This document shows positions 1-12,000 of a stretch of DNA of 64,000 nt, in pieces. Source of the stretch: Nematostella vectensis (taxonomy: Eukaryota; Cnidaria; Anthozoa; Actiniaria; Edwardsiidae); assembly GCF_932526225.1 (NCBI RefSeq), contig NC_064044.1, positions 8,854,801 through 8,918,800 on the forward strand, read 5' to 3'. Made by a program: the position numbers and the translations under genes. The notes below the pieces were generated by a model. The model made no database searches. It was not told the DNA's origin and was given only the letters and a program-made list of their open reading frames with translations. Every line of letters begins with the position of its first letter. The stretch's first letter is position 1.

Positions 1-400
1 ATAAGCACTATGTTTGCTTGCGTTGTTTTTACTGGGCTTTTAGGCTTTTATTCATAACGTGTTAGGGACTTTTTAACTCGTTATGCTATTGTCTTTATCA
101 AATATTATAATATAAAAACATTAGAAAAATTAAGGACTGACTATAACTAGGGATGGCTTATCGTATGGAATAGATAAATGCAGTGCGTCATCTCATTACC
201 TACTCAAATCGTTGTCGCCTCGAAGCTCGGAGCCTCTGGTACCCAGGGTATCATCTCATTTGCATAAAGACAAAAATCGCAATCAGTTCTGGCAAAATGC
301 GCAAACTATCGATGAAATACGATTTTCTGTTTTCTATGTCGTTAGCTCGTCGGAATCTCTCTAATGAAAGGAGTATTTTTTTTTTTAATGTGCTTTTCAG
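1..400. other. Non-coding, probably intron of the coiled-coil gene
   Basis: I see no convincing exon here. The stretch ends in a polypyrimidine tract and a 3' splice site (cag at 398-400) that opens the first exon I can place, so it is most likely intron of the coiled-coil gene whose 5' end lies left of the window. The short open frames present have no splice-consistent borders. Confidence 0.5.
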
Positions 401-3400
401 GAAAAGTACAATTTGGCTGCACAGTGCCGCGAGTCTGAGATGACCCAACTGAAAGACGAAGTGCGAGCTCTCCATGTAAGTAATAATTCTCGCAGCTCCT
501 TGGAACCGATATCAAGATACACGCAGTTTCTTGGAACAGATACACTCTTCTTTTTATAAGAACATCTAATTTTCAGTTGACGCTGGGCCGTTCTTATCTT
601 TGGGATATGTTCTTAACGATGTTCTTACATTTTTGTGAATATAAGAATACAATACCCAATGAATTATTAGGAAGAGAATTACACTAATGATCAATAGCAA
701 TAATAAGGTTTTTACTATATGAGCACAATTTGATTCTGCATTTTAGAACGCATCATGACTAAAAAAGAAAAGACCCTTTCTGCTATCTGAGCCTCGGCCT
801 GTTCTTAAAATTTGATGAAATCTAAGACTGGACGTCCTTTTAAAAAGGCTCTTATAGAAAGAAGAGTGTAGTCAATGTATGTACTACACGAAATTCTCGC
901 AGCTTGGAACAGACAATCAAAATACACGCAGTTTCTCGGAACAGATAAAGTATTTTACTGCACGAAATTCTCGGAGCTTCTTGGAAGAGATAACCAAAAT
1001 CCACGCAGTTTCTTGAAACAAACGATCAAAGAATTTAATTAACAAAATTCAACTCCTAAACCCTTGGATGCCTTCCGCCTATAGGTCATTCCAGCTATAA
1101 GCATGCGCGCGCACTCACCATGGGAACGTACCTCAACTACCGGCATGCAGCGCGCGCTTCGATTGATGTAAGCTTAAAAAAGCGCGCGCTGCATTCTGGT
1201 AGTTGAGGTAGGTTTCTATGGTTATGCGCGCGCAAATTTATAGCTGGAATGGCCTACTGCCTTGCCGCAAAGTTCTTTAATCATTAGTCGTCAAGTAACC
1301 CTTGTGATTATTTTGATACTCCCATAGATCACAAGATACGACATTGAGAAAAGAGCCAAAGGACTGGTGAGTTTCAAAGTGTGATTCTCTCTTTCGTATG
1401 TTGACACGAATACAGGCGCAGAGTACCAACAATTTTATACACGCTCGCTCCCCCACTTTTTAGATCGGTATTGTATCAAAATATGTAATATATATGAAAG
1501 AATTTGAGAGAAAAGGAAATAATGACTCTATTTTCCATAAAGGTGCCGCACCTCCCACCGGCTTAAAATTGATATGTGCACAATGCGCTATTAAATGTGT
1601 TACAATGTGATTTGCTCAGGAGCGCGAGATACATCTTCAAGTGTCTGCCCGTAAGAATCATGAGTCACAGATCAGTGAGCTGGACAGACGGTGTACAGAA
1701 ACAACCAAGGAGTGTGCAAAAGTACTAGAACAGGTCGACAATGTTGAGGCCAGTGGTATGTTAATTAGAGTGACGTTACGATGCCCTCTATCTTTACGGA
1801 TACGAGAAAAGTGAGGGGCGCGTCAACGTAAAATTAGATTGTTTACAGGCGGTGGATGCACACACAGGCTGCTGTATCGCGGAAAATATGAATGCTCTAG
1901 TCGCCAATAGTCAATTAGGTCAAAATCTGCACTGATCGAGAAGGTTGGGGAGGGGAACCCAACACCAAGTAATTCTAAAATTGTCAACTGCGAGAAAAAA
2001 AAGGATAAAGAAAAGAATGAGAAGATATGTAGCCATAGGCTAAAATTGTTCTGAATTAACAATCGTTAATTCAGTATTGTCATTAAAATATTTTATGTTT
2101 TCGTCGTTCTCTGGCGTGGCAGACGCAGCCATCTCTCTCTGTGTAGAATTTTTCACTAAAAAAAACCACGTGATTTCGTAGTACAAGAGGTCTATAGACC
2201 TCTTTCACAAAGACGGTCTATTGAAGTTCTCCGCGTAAATGACTCAGAAACTTGCTTTCACGTGTGGTAGTTCTGTCAGCCTCGCGACTGCACAAGAAGC
2301 TTATGTATACAAACGAGCACCACAAGTGTTTACTGAAGGCGTGCAAGGAGGAGATGGAAGCCCGGACTCAAGAAGTTATCAGTCTAAAGACCGCTGCAGC
2401 CAAACGGGCCGCTAAGGATAGTGCAGTGAATCAAGGGGAGACTGGAAATGCAGTGGAGGCGTTAGATAAAGAGCTGAGGATGGTAGGTTAAGCAAGGCAG
2501 CAGTGGCGGATTTCTCTTGGGGTAGTGGGGGTCAGGCCTAGGGCGTGAAATGTGGGGACGAGAGCGTCTTCCGGGACAATTTTGCCACGCTCTTTTATTG
2601 TGTTAGAATCGCGTTACAAATACACACAAATTGTGTTTTAACAAAGAGACATATTTTTGTTACAGCAGAAGGAGCTTTGTCGACAGTACCAGATGCAACT
2701 GGAAGATTCGAGGGCGGAAGCTAAGGTACAAATAGCAGGGCTTATGATGGAAGTGACTACTGGAAAAGTCAGCGAAAGGGATCTTTAACAAAGACGACAA
2801 TGGCTGTAACGAGATTGAAGAAATTACCAACGCGCTTGTAGCGATTGAAGTATCGAAACATGATGGTTTAGGTTCTTGGTGATGGTATAATTTAATTCGA
2901 TGTAATGAAGGGGCTGGTGGTACAATGGGTAGTAAGGATTAATACGATGTGACGGATGATGCTGGTAATGGTGATGATGTAATAGAAATAACGATGATGT
3001 GAAGGGTGATGATGGTCATGATGAAGAAGATGGTGATAATGATGAATGAGATGTGACGGATGATGGTGGTAATGGTGATGATGTAATGGTAATAATGATA
3101 ATATGAAGAGCGATGATGGTAATGATGAAGAACATGATGAAGAAGATATGATAATGGTTATAATAATGAATGAGATGTGACGGATGACGATGGTAATGGT
3201 GATGATGTAATGGTAATAATGAGGATGTGTAGGGTGATGATGGTCATGATGAAGAAGATGATGGTGATAATGATGAATGAGATGTGACGGATGATGGTGG
3301 TAATGGTGATATAAATGATGTGAAGGGTGATGATTATTATGATAAAGAAGATGGTGATAATGATGAATGAGATGTGACGGATGATGGTGGTAATAGTGAT

Positions 3401-6400
3401 GATGAATGGTAATAATAATGATGTAAAGGGTGATGATTGTCATGATGAAGATGATGGTGATAATGGTGAATGAGATGTGACGGATGACGGTGGTAATGGT
3501 GATGATGTAATGGTAATAATGATGTGAAGGGTGATGATGGTCATGATGAAGAAGATGATGATGGTGATAATGATGAATGAGATGTGACAAATGATGGTGG
3601 TAATGGTAATGATAATAATGAGGATGTAAAGGGTGATGATGGTCATGATGAGAAGATGATGATGGTGATAATGATGAATGATATGTGAGGGATGGTGGTG
3701 GTAATGTTGATGATGTAATGGTAATAATGATGAATATGTGACAGGTGATGTGGTGGTAATGATGAAGATGATGGTGAATATGTTGTGATGGGTGATCGTG
3801 ATGATGGTGACGGTGGTAATCATGATGATGATGACATTCGTTTAATGTCCCTCTAGGCTCTGGTGGACTCATTGAAAGACGCGCATCATCTGATTGACAG
3901 ACACGTGGATATAGCTAATAAGCACACAGAGACAGAGACGATGAATGCACTAGAAATAGACGACTTAAAGAACGAGCGGCTTGAGCTGGAAAGCACACTT
4001 GCGGAGGAGAGACAGTCCAAGAAAGAACTAGAGGAGAGAATAGAGACCGAGACCAAGACATGGCTTGCTGAGGTATGCTAACACTGTAAATAATTGGAAG
4101 GTGCGACGCGCGCTTCCGTGGCCAACAAGACCATATATACCAGTTATAAGCGTTACATTAGCATGTTAGAATAAAAATTTGATTTGGCCTCCTACTTGAA
4201 GTAGAGGATTTCGGTTGTGTTCATGCGCACATAATTGTTTCTATCGGTTTCTATTTGTTTACTTATCGCACTTTATAAGGCCATGAAGTGAGTATTTTGT
4301 GGGAAAGTTATGTATTATGTATAAAGATATAATGTAATGTATAATGTAGTTTATAACAAGACATGATTACGAGAAGTATCGATACCATTGTTTGTACATG
4401 ATTACAAAAAGTATCGATAACATTGTTTATACTCCTCCACTCTAATCGACGACCACTTGCCTGCACCAGGTTTACTCCACCCCTATCAGCCTTCTCAAAA
4501 AGATTTTTATGAGCAGGTTATTGAGAGTTTTCAGGCGGTTTGGTTGTCAAAGACGTGTGTTTCTCAGCTCCAGGATGGACAATCAGGGTTCAGAATAGCT
4601 GCCAAAATATCTCTTTTCTGGTCTCTACCGGCCCTTTTTTCCTGTATTCCTCTTCTTATATTTTGAGTATGCTGGGTTTTTTTTCCAACAAAATCCACAA
4701 AGCCGGCAAAATCTAACAGATTTTTTTAAAAAATGAACCCTGGCAATTTTCTTAATGGCTATTAGGATTTTAAATGGGAGAGTATCGACTATATAGGATA
4801 GTCTAACCACGTTAACTTTTTTTGTATAGAAAGAGGATCTAAATAGCCGCTTAAGCAAAGTACAGATCGATTACGATGCTTTGTGTCAAGCACACAACAG
4901 CTTGGAGGATGAAAACAGCAAACTGTCTGGACAAAACAGTGAGCTGACAGAGCGTGTACAAAACTTAACCAATGATGCAGCGAGTCTGCAAACCAGTTTG
5001 ACAAATACGGAGGATGATCTACGACAAATTAGCAGTCAGTTAGAGGAGCTCAAGGAGAACCATGCAAACGAGGTAATGGCAAATAGAGAACAAAAATACT
5101 CTGGCTACACTTTCATGGACTTGGTTGAGTTCTTGGAAAGGTCACCCTTGAATATACTACCGACGGGGATGGTCATCGGCCAAAACATTTTTAACCCTAA
5201 GGGGTATCAATTTGGGCGTGGTCAAGAGCAATAATTACCCCTAAGAAATAGGGGTGTAGCTGAAGGATTGAACGTTAAAAAAGCCTTTTGCTTGCTCTTA
5301 TTTTCCTACGTTTTCGAAAAATATGCCAGTAGTTTGCCTTTAAAAAGCCACCATTTTGAAACAAAAAGGCTGGTTAAAACGCGCGGTTATAGGACCAGAA
5401 TAGGAATCAGGCTGCATTAAATCTATTACCTAAACCTACTCTCGGAACAATGTAATGACCCTATTACGCTTAACCTTCCTTCAGATATAACCCTAGTACT
5501 TAAATCTTCCTCAGACTACTTCTCTAAAAGCACAACTTGCCAGTGAGCAGGAGCGTAATCAGGAGAATGCCACGGTGATCCCCCAACTGAAGGACAAGTT
5601 AGCAGAGGCAGAAGTACAGGTGGAGAGCATGTTTAATGCTCTGCTAGACATGAGAAAGGGCGCAAGGAAAGTGGAAACAGCGTGTGCCGAGACACAGACA
5701 GTCATCTATCAAGAGGATGGTAAGACTCGATAAGGGGTCGGTATGAAGTAAGTTCCAATTTGATTAGGTAAAAAACAATACCCAATAACTCGAGACAAGC
5801 AACGAGATTTAGAGACAAAAGAACTCCTTTGTAGAACGAAGATAATAGGGACAAAAGCAATTACGTACTTACTGGCGAAAAGGCATACACGGAAAATGAA
5901 ATAAAAGGTTGGTAAATGATTACCCCTGTTAAAGCATCTCCCAGCCAATTGCCTCATTCGGTTACCACAAAGCAAAATAAATAGCACAGTGTACCTGAAA
6001 ACATTTTCACAGGGCTTTGGACAGATAAAACAACACTAATATACCAGAAATATAACATCTGAGACAGCACACATCAGCACTTACAAGGGGCCTTAACCTA
6101 GCCTTACATCTCCCATTCCTATCCTTTAAACATGCTGTCAATAACTGCATGAAAGGCGTTTGTAAATTTAAAAGAAACTAAAAATGATCAGCCATGGTTG
6201 GTTATTTCCAGGAAGCACTCAGTGGGAAGAGCGAGATATAGGCCCAATGAGAGCACATGGAACCTCCAAGAGCGCGTCTTCCAACAAGGCAAGGGATGTA
6301 GCTATGGTAGACGATGTGGTTGGATTAACATCAGAAAAAAACGGGGAGTCAGTAACAGAGGTAAACACCGATAAGAAAGTCCTCACCGATGTGCTTATCA

Positions 6401-7915
6401 AAGGGACTGCTGATAGCACTTTTAGCGGGGATGTCAAGATAAGCAGCCCAGAGTTCCCAAGTTGCGAAAAGCAGGAGGCCCAACCAGTAGGTGTCGAGAA
6501 AGAAACCATTTGTCGTAACAAAAATGAGTTAAATGCTGTTACGGAAGTTGAAAAAGACCCCAAAAGCATCGACAAATGCTGCATTTCTTTACCAGTGACA
6601 GTAGATAAAAAAGAAAACCAGGAAAGCCAGACAGAACAGTCTCCTGAAATATCGGACAACAGCCAGCTTTTACTATCACCCATCTTCCAGTCCCACGAAA
6701 GTGTGCAGATCGACGAAAGGCGCGTCGAGTATCAGCGGAGTCTTTCTCAAATAGCACCACACAGCAACATTGGCAAAGTGGACGATGGGTCAAGATCATT
6801 AATCGACAACAATGGAACAGAGAAAAAAGAAAAGCTTATGGAAATGGAAGCAAAGGATTTCCACCCAGCAGGAGATCATATGGAAAAGGGAATGAGTGAT
6901 GGTATAGAGGGTAAAAGGACCGGGTGCTTAAAGAGGCAGCCATCATCATCTAATCAGGATGTTAAGTTGGCGCCAGTCAAGCGGGTGCGATTCAGGATTG
7001 AAGATGATAAACAGCAGAGCAACACGCTCGATGAACCTGTTGCAATTAAACAGGTGTCGAGTAATGATGAAGAAACAAAAGAAGCAATGGTGACTCCGAT
7101 GGATCCGCAGATTGATAGGCTCAGATGCCAGGAGACTTCGGCTGATCTGGAGGTAGGTTTTGATTTTATCAGCTGATGATATGGACGTAGACATCAACAC
7201 ATGCACATATTTGTCAAAAGAACTAAACTATAGCTGATGTGGACGTAGACTGATTAGTGCTTATATTATCAACACAATTAAACTATGGCTGTTGCGGACG
7301 GTCATGTATGTGCATGTATGTCAACCGAACGAAACTATAGCTGATGCGGGCATAGACATTGATAAGTGCATATATTATCAACACAACTAAACTATAGCTG
7401 TCGCGGACGGTCATTGATTATTGCATGTCGGACGTTTTTTTTTTTTTTTTTGTGTATCAAGGCTGCGTTTAGATAACACGATGTGAGAAACGAAAGCTAC
7501 GTGAAAAGTATTTTCGCAACCGTCAGGGGAGGAAGGTTGCACACAATGAAGTACTGATTTTCCATAAAATATATTGACATTTCATGTTCTCGCCTAATTT
7601 GTATCCAACTAATTTCGTTAGGATTACCAGAAAGAATCAAGCAACAGCAGCTCAACAGCCTCATATCTCGGTGAGAGTGGTACCACGCCAAACGAGGATA
7701 ATGTATTGTTTTCGGACGAAGAGACCGAGGGTGACAAGTCAGAACGAGAAAACGAGACAGTGAAGGAACAGATTAATAGAATACAACACATGTTGAAGAC
7801 AGATCGCCTTAGAACCAACCGCAAACGCAAGTACCAAGACCCTAAGCAGATGACACAGGAGCACACAGATGATGGGCCTCTACTGGAACAGGGGCCCTCT
7901 GGCATTCAGTTATAA
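401..7915 (+). CDS. Coiled-coil protein, 3' part (10 exons, 5' end outside window)
   Basis: Exons read by GT..AG borders and matching phases: 401-475, 1328-1366, 1620-1755, 2280-2482, 2666-2725, 3857-4072, 4830-5072, 5515-5719, 6212-7152 and 7622-7915, ending in TAA at 7913-7915. Together they give 804 codons including the stop with no internal stop. The first eight exons are rich in Glu, Lys, Gln and Leu with heptad-like spacing, typical of a long alpha-helical coiled coil. The 941-bp exon encodes a polar, low-complexity Ser/Glu/Lys region ending in basic clusters (VKRVRFRIEDDK), and the last exon has another basic patch (TNRKRKYQDPKQ). Basic C-terminal clusters could be nuclear-localisation or nucleic-acid-binding sequence, but that is inference. 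I do not recognise the family. The gene is tail-to-tail with TMEM241. Confidence 0.8.
480..1030. repeat. Degenerate tandem repeat in intron
   Basis: Three diverged copies of a unit with the words CTCGCAG, CTTGGAACAGA and CACGCAGTTTCTTGGAAC lie at about 490-545, 893-950 and 962-1020. They sit in the intron after exon 401-475. Confidence 0.6.
1082..1256. mobile_element. MITE-like hairpin, 175 bp
   Basis: Two arms of about 75 bp are inverted copies with few mismatches, separated by a short spacer near 1160-1180. The ends read TAGGTCATTCCAGCTATAA on the left and, inverted, TAGGCCATTCCAGCTATAA on the right. Both arms contain GCGCGCGC runs. This fits a non-autonomous DNA transposon inserted in an intron of the coiled-coil gene. 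I cannot define a target-site duplication beyond a possible TA. Confidence 0.7.
2885..3845. repeat. ATGATGG-type minisatellite in intron
   Basis: About 950 bp of imperfect tandem repeat with units of roughly 50-60 bp built from GATGATGGTGATAATGATG and GAATGAGATGTGACGGATG. It fills the intron between exons 2666-2725 and 3857-4072. The histidine-rich open frame on the opposite strand is a by-product of the repeat. Confidence 0.85.
5748..5860 (+). repeat. Dispersed repeat fragment, copy A
   Basis: This stretch resembles, in inverted orientation, the segment at 13745-13860. They share AACTCCTTTGTAGA, AGAGAC and CAATTTGATT in the same order. It is a decayed dispersed repeat with no coding capacity that I can support. 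Confidence 0.5.
7153..7440. repeat. Intronic tandem repeat starting next to a 5' splice site
   Basis: Units with AACTATAGCTGATG, GGACGTAGAC and TATTATCAACACAA recur about four times directly after the donor of exon 6212-7152. A poly-T run follows at 7435-7452. Confidence 0.6.
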
Positions 7916-8214
7916 GTTCACAGAGCTCTCACACGTGAATACGGATCGCCTAAGAACCAACCGCAAACGCAAGTACCAAGACCCTAAGCAGATGACACAG
8001 GAGCACACAGATGATGGGCCTCTACTGGAACATGGGCCCTCTGGCATTCAGTTATAAGTTCACAGAGCTCTCACACGTGAATACGGATCGCCTAAGAACC
8101 AACAGCAAACAAAAGTACCAAGACCCTAAGCAGGCGTCGCAGAAGCACAAAGATGATAGGCAAACACTAGAACATGGACCCTCTAGAAGCCCACATTCAA
8201 GCCTCTCGCTCTAA
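7785..8214 (+). repeat. Tandem triplication of the gene's 3' coding end (142-bp unit)
   Basis: The end of the last coding exon (GATCGCCTTAGAACCAAC through the stop) is repeated twice more downstream at a spacing of 142 bp: the in-frame start of MMGLYW falls at 7869 and 8011. The stop at 7913-7915 precedes the extra copies, so they would lie in the 3' UTR. The third copy is the most diverged and ends differently, near 8214. An AATAAA follows at 8230-8235. Confidence 0.8.
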
Positions 8215-8229
8215 CTAACAATTTTTTGC

Positions 8230-8235
8230 AATAAA
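8230..8235 (+). terminator. Candidate polyadenylation signal of the coiled-coil gene
   Basis: AATAAA lies about 315 bp after the TAA stop and just after the third copy of the 142-bp repeat. Further AT-rich AATAAA-like words follow up to 8490, so the exact 3' end is uncertain. Confidence 0.45.
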
Positions 8236-8610
8236 CTTATAAAATAAAATAAATTATTTTTGCAATAGACTTAAAAACAATATACACTGCTTGAGTTCTG
8301 ACGACAGCAAATGTTGCTTACCATCGTTATCTACGATATCTAGGGATATTCAGCTAAAACAAAAAACCCTCTATACTGTAAATAAGTTATATTTCGTGAA
8401 TGGTACAAATACAGTATCTTTTCTGTATAAATATGTCAATCACCATACATGGTTGATCGTCAGAGTAAAATTATGTTTACAGAAATAAATATCTGATGTG
8501 TTTTTATTGCCATGTTTGATAATTAAGTTTTCAGTCACATGAGCTACTGCAAACGCGATTGTTGTTTTTGGTTACGAAAGCTACTGTATTTTGCAGTCAT
8601 TAAGGCCATT

Positions 8611-8766
8611 TAGTAGGGGCGTAGCCAGGGGGTGGTCCGGGGGCCCCCCCTTCTAGCAGCCAAAAATACAGTAAATGTATGAGTCATTATTTCAAATACA
8701 GGAGAAAATGCCTTCACCGGGCCTTTTGGGACCCCTCCTGTTAAAAATCCTGGCTACGCCACTGAT
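8611..8766. mobile_element. Short MITE-like element with CGTAGCCAGG ends
   Basis: The left end GGCGTAGCCAGG is mirrored at the right end as CCTGGCTACGCC. The interior is G- and C-rich with no open frame. Ends of this style recur at 39391-39511 and 63565-63687 (GGGCCGTAGCAGG), which may be a related family. Confidence 0.6.
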
Positions 8767-9079
8767 TAGACTGCACATCAGTGCTGTGACAGCCTGAGAA
8801 GCACCAGGCGTCCAAAAAGTAGACAAGAGATAAAAACTCAAATACGCACAAAGTAAACAAAAATGCAAAGCTCAGAAACAATTCAATCGTCATTTCATTG
8901 ATGGCCTTGTGTTTTTGGTCTACAACCTCTTAAAGTGAGATGACTAGAAAGGCAATCAACTGATCTAAAGCTGGTGATTGTCCACTAAAAACAGTTGCAA
9001 CTTGTACTGTAATCAAAATAAAGGTGCAGGGTGCACATGTGACTGAAAGATGCAGACCTGTCATTTGCTGTTAGATTAC

Positions 9080-12000
9080 TTAAATCTGAGCCTCTCTCAT
9101 TTTGTCACCATTGCTGACAGTTAAATCAGGACTATAAGAGTACATGACACCACTTGCCAGTCCCAAAATAATACTGAAACACAAAAGACAGCAGTATAAG
9201 TAATAGAAAGGTTAATATGTAGGATTGAAAAACAAAACAAATAAAACATCAAAGAGCATTTACATGGAACTTACAAAAGTCCTAAGTTCAAAGTATAACT
9301 TGCTTTGTAGAATGCTAGTGATGTGACTGCAACAGCAACCTTAACAAAAATGAACAAACAAACATTAATCTACAGAGAAAGCATAACAAAATATAGTTAT
9401 TTCTTGGAGAAATACATTTATATACCTTTATAATACTGCTAATTAAGGGTTGAGAGGGGCCAACCTCTGTGTTTGAAAGATTGGTGCCTAGAAGACCGAC
9501 GACAGCCCCAAATATTCCACTAGAATAAAAAAGATATTACTAGTTTAATCCTGTGTTTTATTAAAGCTTATTTAAGACTCTTCTTTAGTGGAATGAATAT
9601 GTTCCAACAAAAAAATATTGGTGGACCATTGCCATGCCACTTAACTGGAAAGTCTGCATTTATGAGAATATAAATAATTAATACAATGTGAACTATGAGG
9701 ATTCACATATATTATGTAGTGGTCTGCAAAATAGGTAAACAAACTGCTGACCCTATTTTTGGGCCTGTACATGGGAAGGAAATATTGTTTTATCATCATC
9801 ATCATCCTCGTCATCATCATCCTCATTATCATCATATTATTACTACTATTACTATCATCATCACCACCATAATAATTATCATCATGATTATTATCATTAT
9901 CTATCATAGCTTAAAAACCTGCAAAAAGGGCCCTGTATAAAGGCAAAAGAAATTTTATTATTCTTAACTATAACTTTCACAGATCTGCAAGTCCATAACA
10001 TACCTTATAATGCAGCCTATGTGAAACTCCCGTGTATATAAGAATGGGAATTCTATGACTTTGTACAGTTCCCCTAAAAAAAATTAACAGTCATATGAAG
10101 ACAAGTTTACTTCATTTTGTTTGCACAGCTGTCAACCAAACTTGGACCGAAATCTTGTAAAATTGGGTGAAATACAGTAAATATATGAAAAAAACATAAG
10201 AGAATACAGAGAATGTGTAAACATTCTCAGAAAAATTGGGCTTGTGATGAGGTCCCAAATCTTGACACCCGCCTTATGCGGGTGGGTTGACAGCTATGTG
10301 TTTACAAGACCCTAGAGATATCATTGCAGGCTAGGCCTGAATTCATACACTGCCAGCAGCATTGAAGTACCATAAATATTGTATAAAATAAAAACAAAAT
10401 ACAGTAAATTATCAAGTACAGAGCATTACAGTACATACCTCCACCAATACTTATCCCCATAAGTAAAACCACGCTAAAATAAAACATTAAGAAAAATAAT
10501 GTTGACATGTAATTCAAATTCCAAATTAAATAAAAAAGAACACTTTTCCTTACCTTGAGAATGTATTATAAAATATTTTATTCAGATCACTGAAAATGAG
10601 AATAACATTAATATAATAATATAAGATTGCTTTAAATATAAAATGAATATGTAAAAGGGTGCTAATTACAACTTAGTAAAATATCAATGGAATAGAATTT
10701 GTCATTGGGGGAGTGGGGCAAGCAGGAAAGGGGTTTGTTTTAGCCTTCCCTGCTCACCTATTCATGCCACATCCGTATTTTTCAAAATGGTGTCCAAATA
10801 GTGAAATTCAGGTTTTCTCGCAGAATACCAGAATACAACCCCAACCCCCCCCCCCCCCCCCTACAAGCAGGCTATGATCAACTTGCACTTTATGGACAGC
10901 CTGCTACATCAAAAGGAAACCAATAAAAATTCAAAATACTTATCTCCAGGTGTTGTTTTTATCACCAGATGTTGATGTGCTAAAGTTGATGTGTTAAACA
11001 CAGCATAACCTCTATCTATAGTTACCTGAGTTGCAGTGACTTTTTTGACTTTTCAAATGCCAAGTAGGCCCCTAGAATACATGGAAATAGGTTAAGTGTT
11101 TCATCCCATTCATATAATTTCATTTACATAGTTTACACTAATGTTACCTGTAAATGTACAATGTACTAACATCCAGCGGTAGCCCATCTGATCATACTAT
11201 AACACACAAACAAAAACAAACAAACAAAAAGTTTGTGTGGGTGATAGAACGATGGTAAAAGATGGTGAATGGTCTTCCTGACTTAGAATTTCCAGAAGAA
11301 TGGCTAAGAAATCTGAGATTGAAAAAGTTGTCTGGTAAACGAATGTGAGACAGAAAAAAAAATCTGAGTTAAATCTAAGTCTAATGCTGCACATTTGGGT
11401 CATAACAACATAGGCATGCACACTCTTATGTTCACAAGCCCATAACATAACGACATCGACATTGTCATAAAAGAAGAAAAACATGTTTTTTCACTTCTAT
11501 CTTTATGTTCATGTCATTGTATTGGGCTTATGTCATTATATCAAACTATTCACACTTGAACATATGAACAAGAGTGTGCAGGCGAATGTTGTTACATATG
11601 TCACTAGTGTGCACTAGGCATAAAGGAAGTCTTAGTTAAGTCTGAGACAAGATTTTGCAATTTTACAGGGAACACTTTTTATAAATCCCAATGATAATAA
11701 TTGGTGGTAATAATGATGATAGCAATAAGCTATCGTGACAACAGAAGTAATGGAATGATTATGATACAGTATTGTTACAGCAATATAAGATAAAGAAGAA
11801 AAAATATAATTCTTTCTGGTGATTCGTTGATATATCAAATAATGGTAAACATTATCTCTACCTTAGGGTCTGTTTGAACTACTCCAACAACTGCAACTGC
11901 TGATAGTAATAGCCTGAAATAACATCCCAATAATATATTACATGCGATGCTTTATTCTGAATGTTAAAAAGCACTTCATATGCCACTCACCATGCAAGTT

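Larger units (their letters stand above)
8216..9079. other. Intergenic or 3' UTR space between convergent genes
   Basis: No coding exon is visible. It holds AT-rich sequence with polyadenylation-like words for the plus-strand gene, a MITE-like element at 8611-8766, and presumably the 3' UTR of TMEM241 on the minus strand. Confidence 0.5.

Noticed and set aside
2892-3872. 326-codon histidine-rich open frame, minus strand
   Set aside because: It is the translation of an ATGATGG minisatellite inside an intron. No start context, splice sites or non-repeat sequence support it.
401-7915. Assignment of the coiled-coil gene to SYCP1 or another named synaptonemal or centrosomal protein
   Set aside because: Only general coiled-coil composition and basic C-terminal patches are shared. 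I could recall no specific matching motif.
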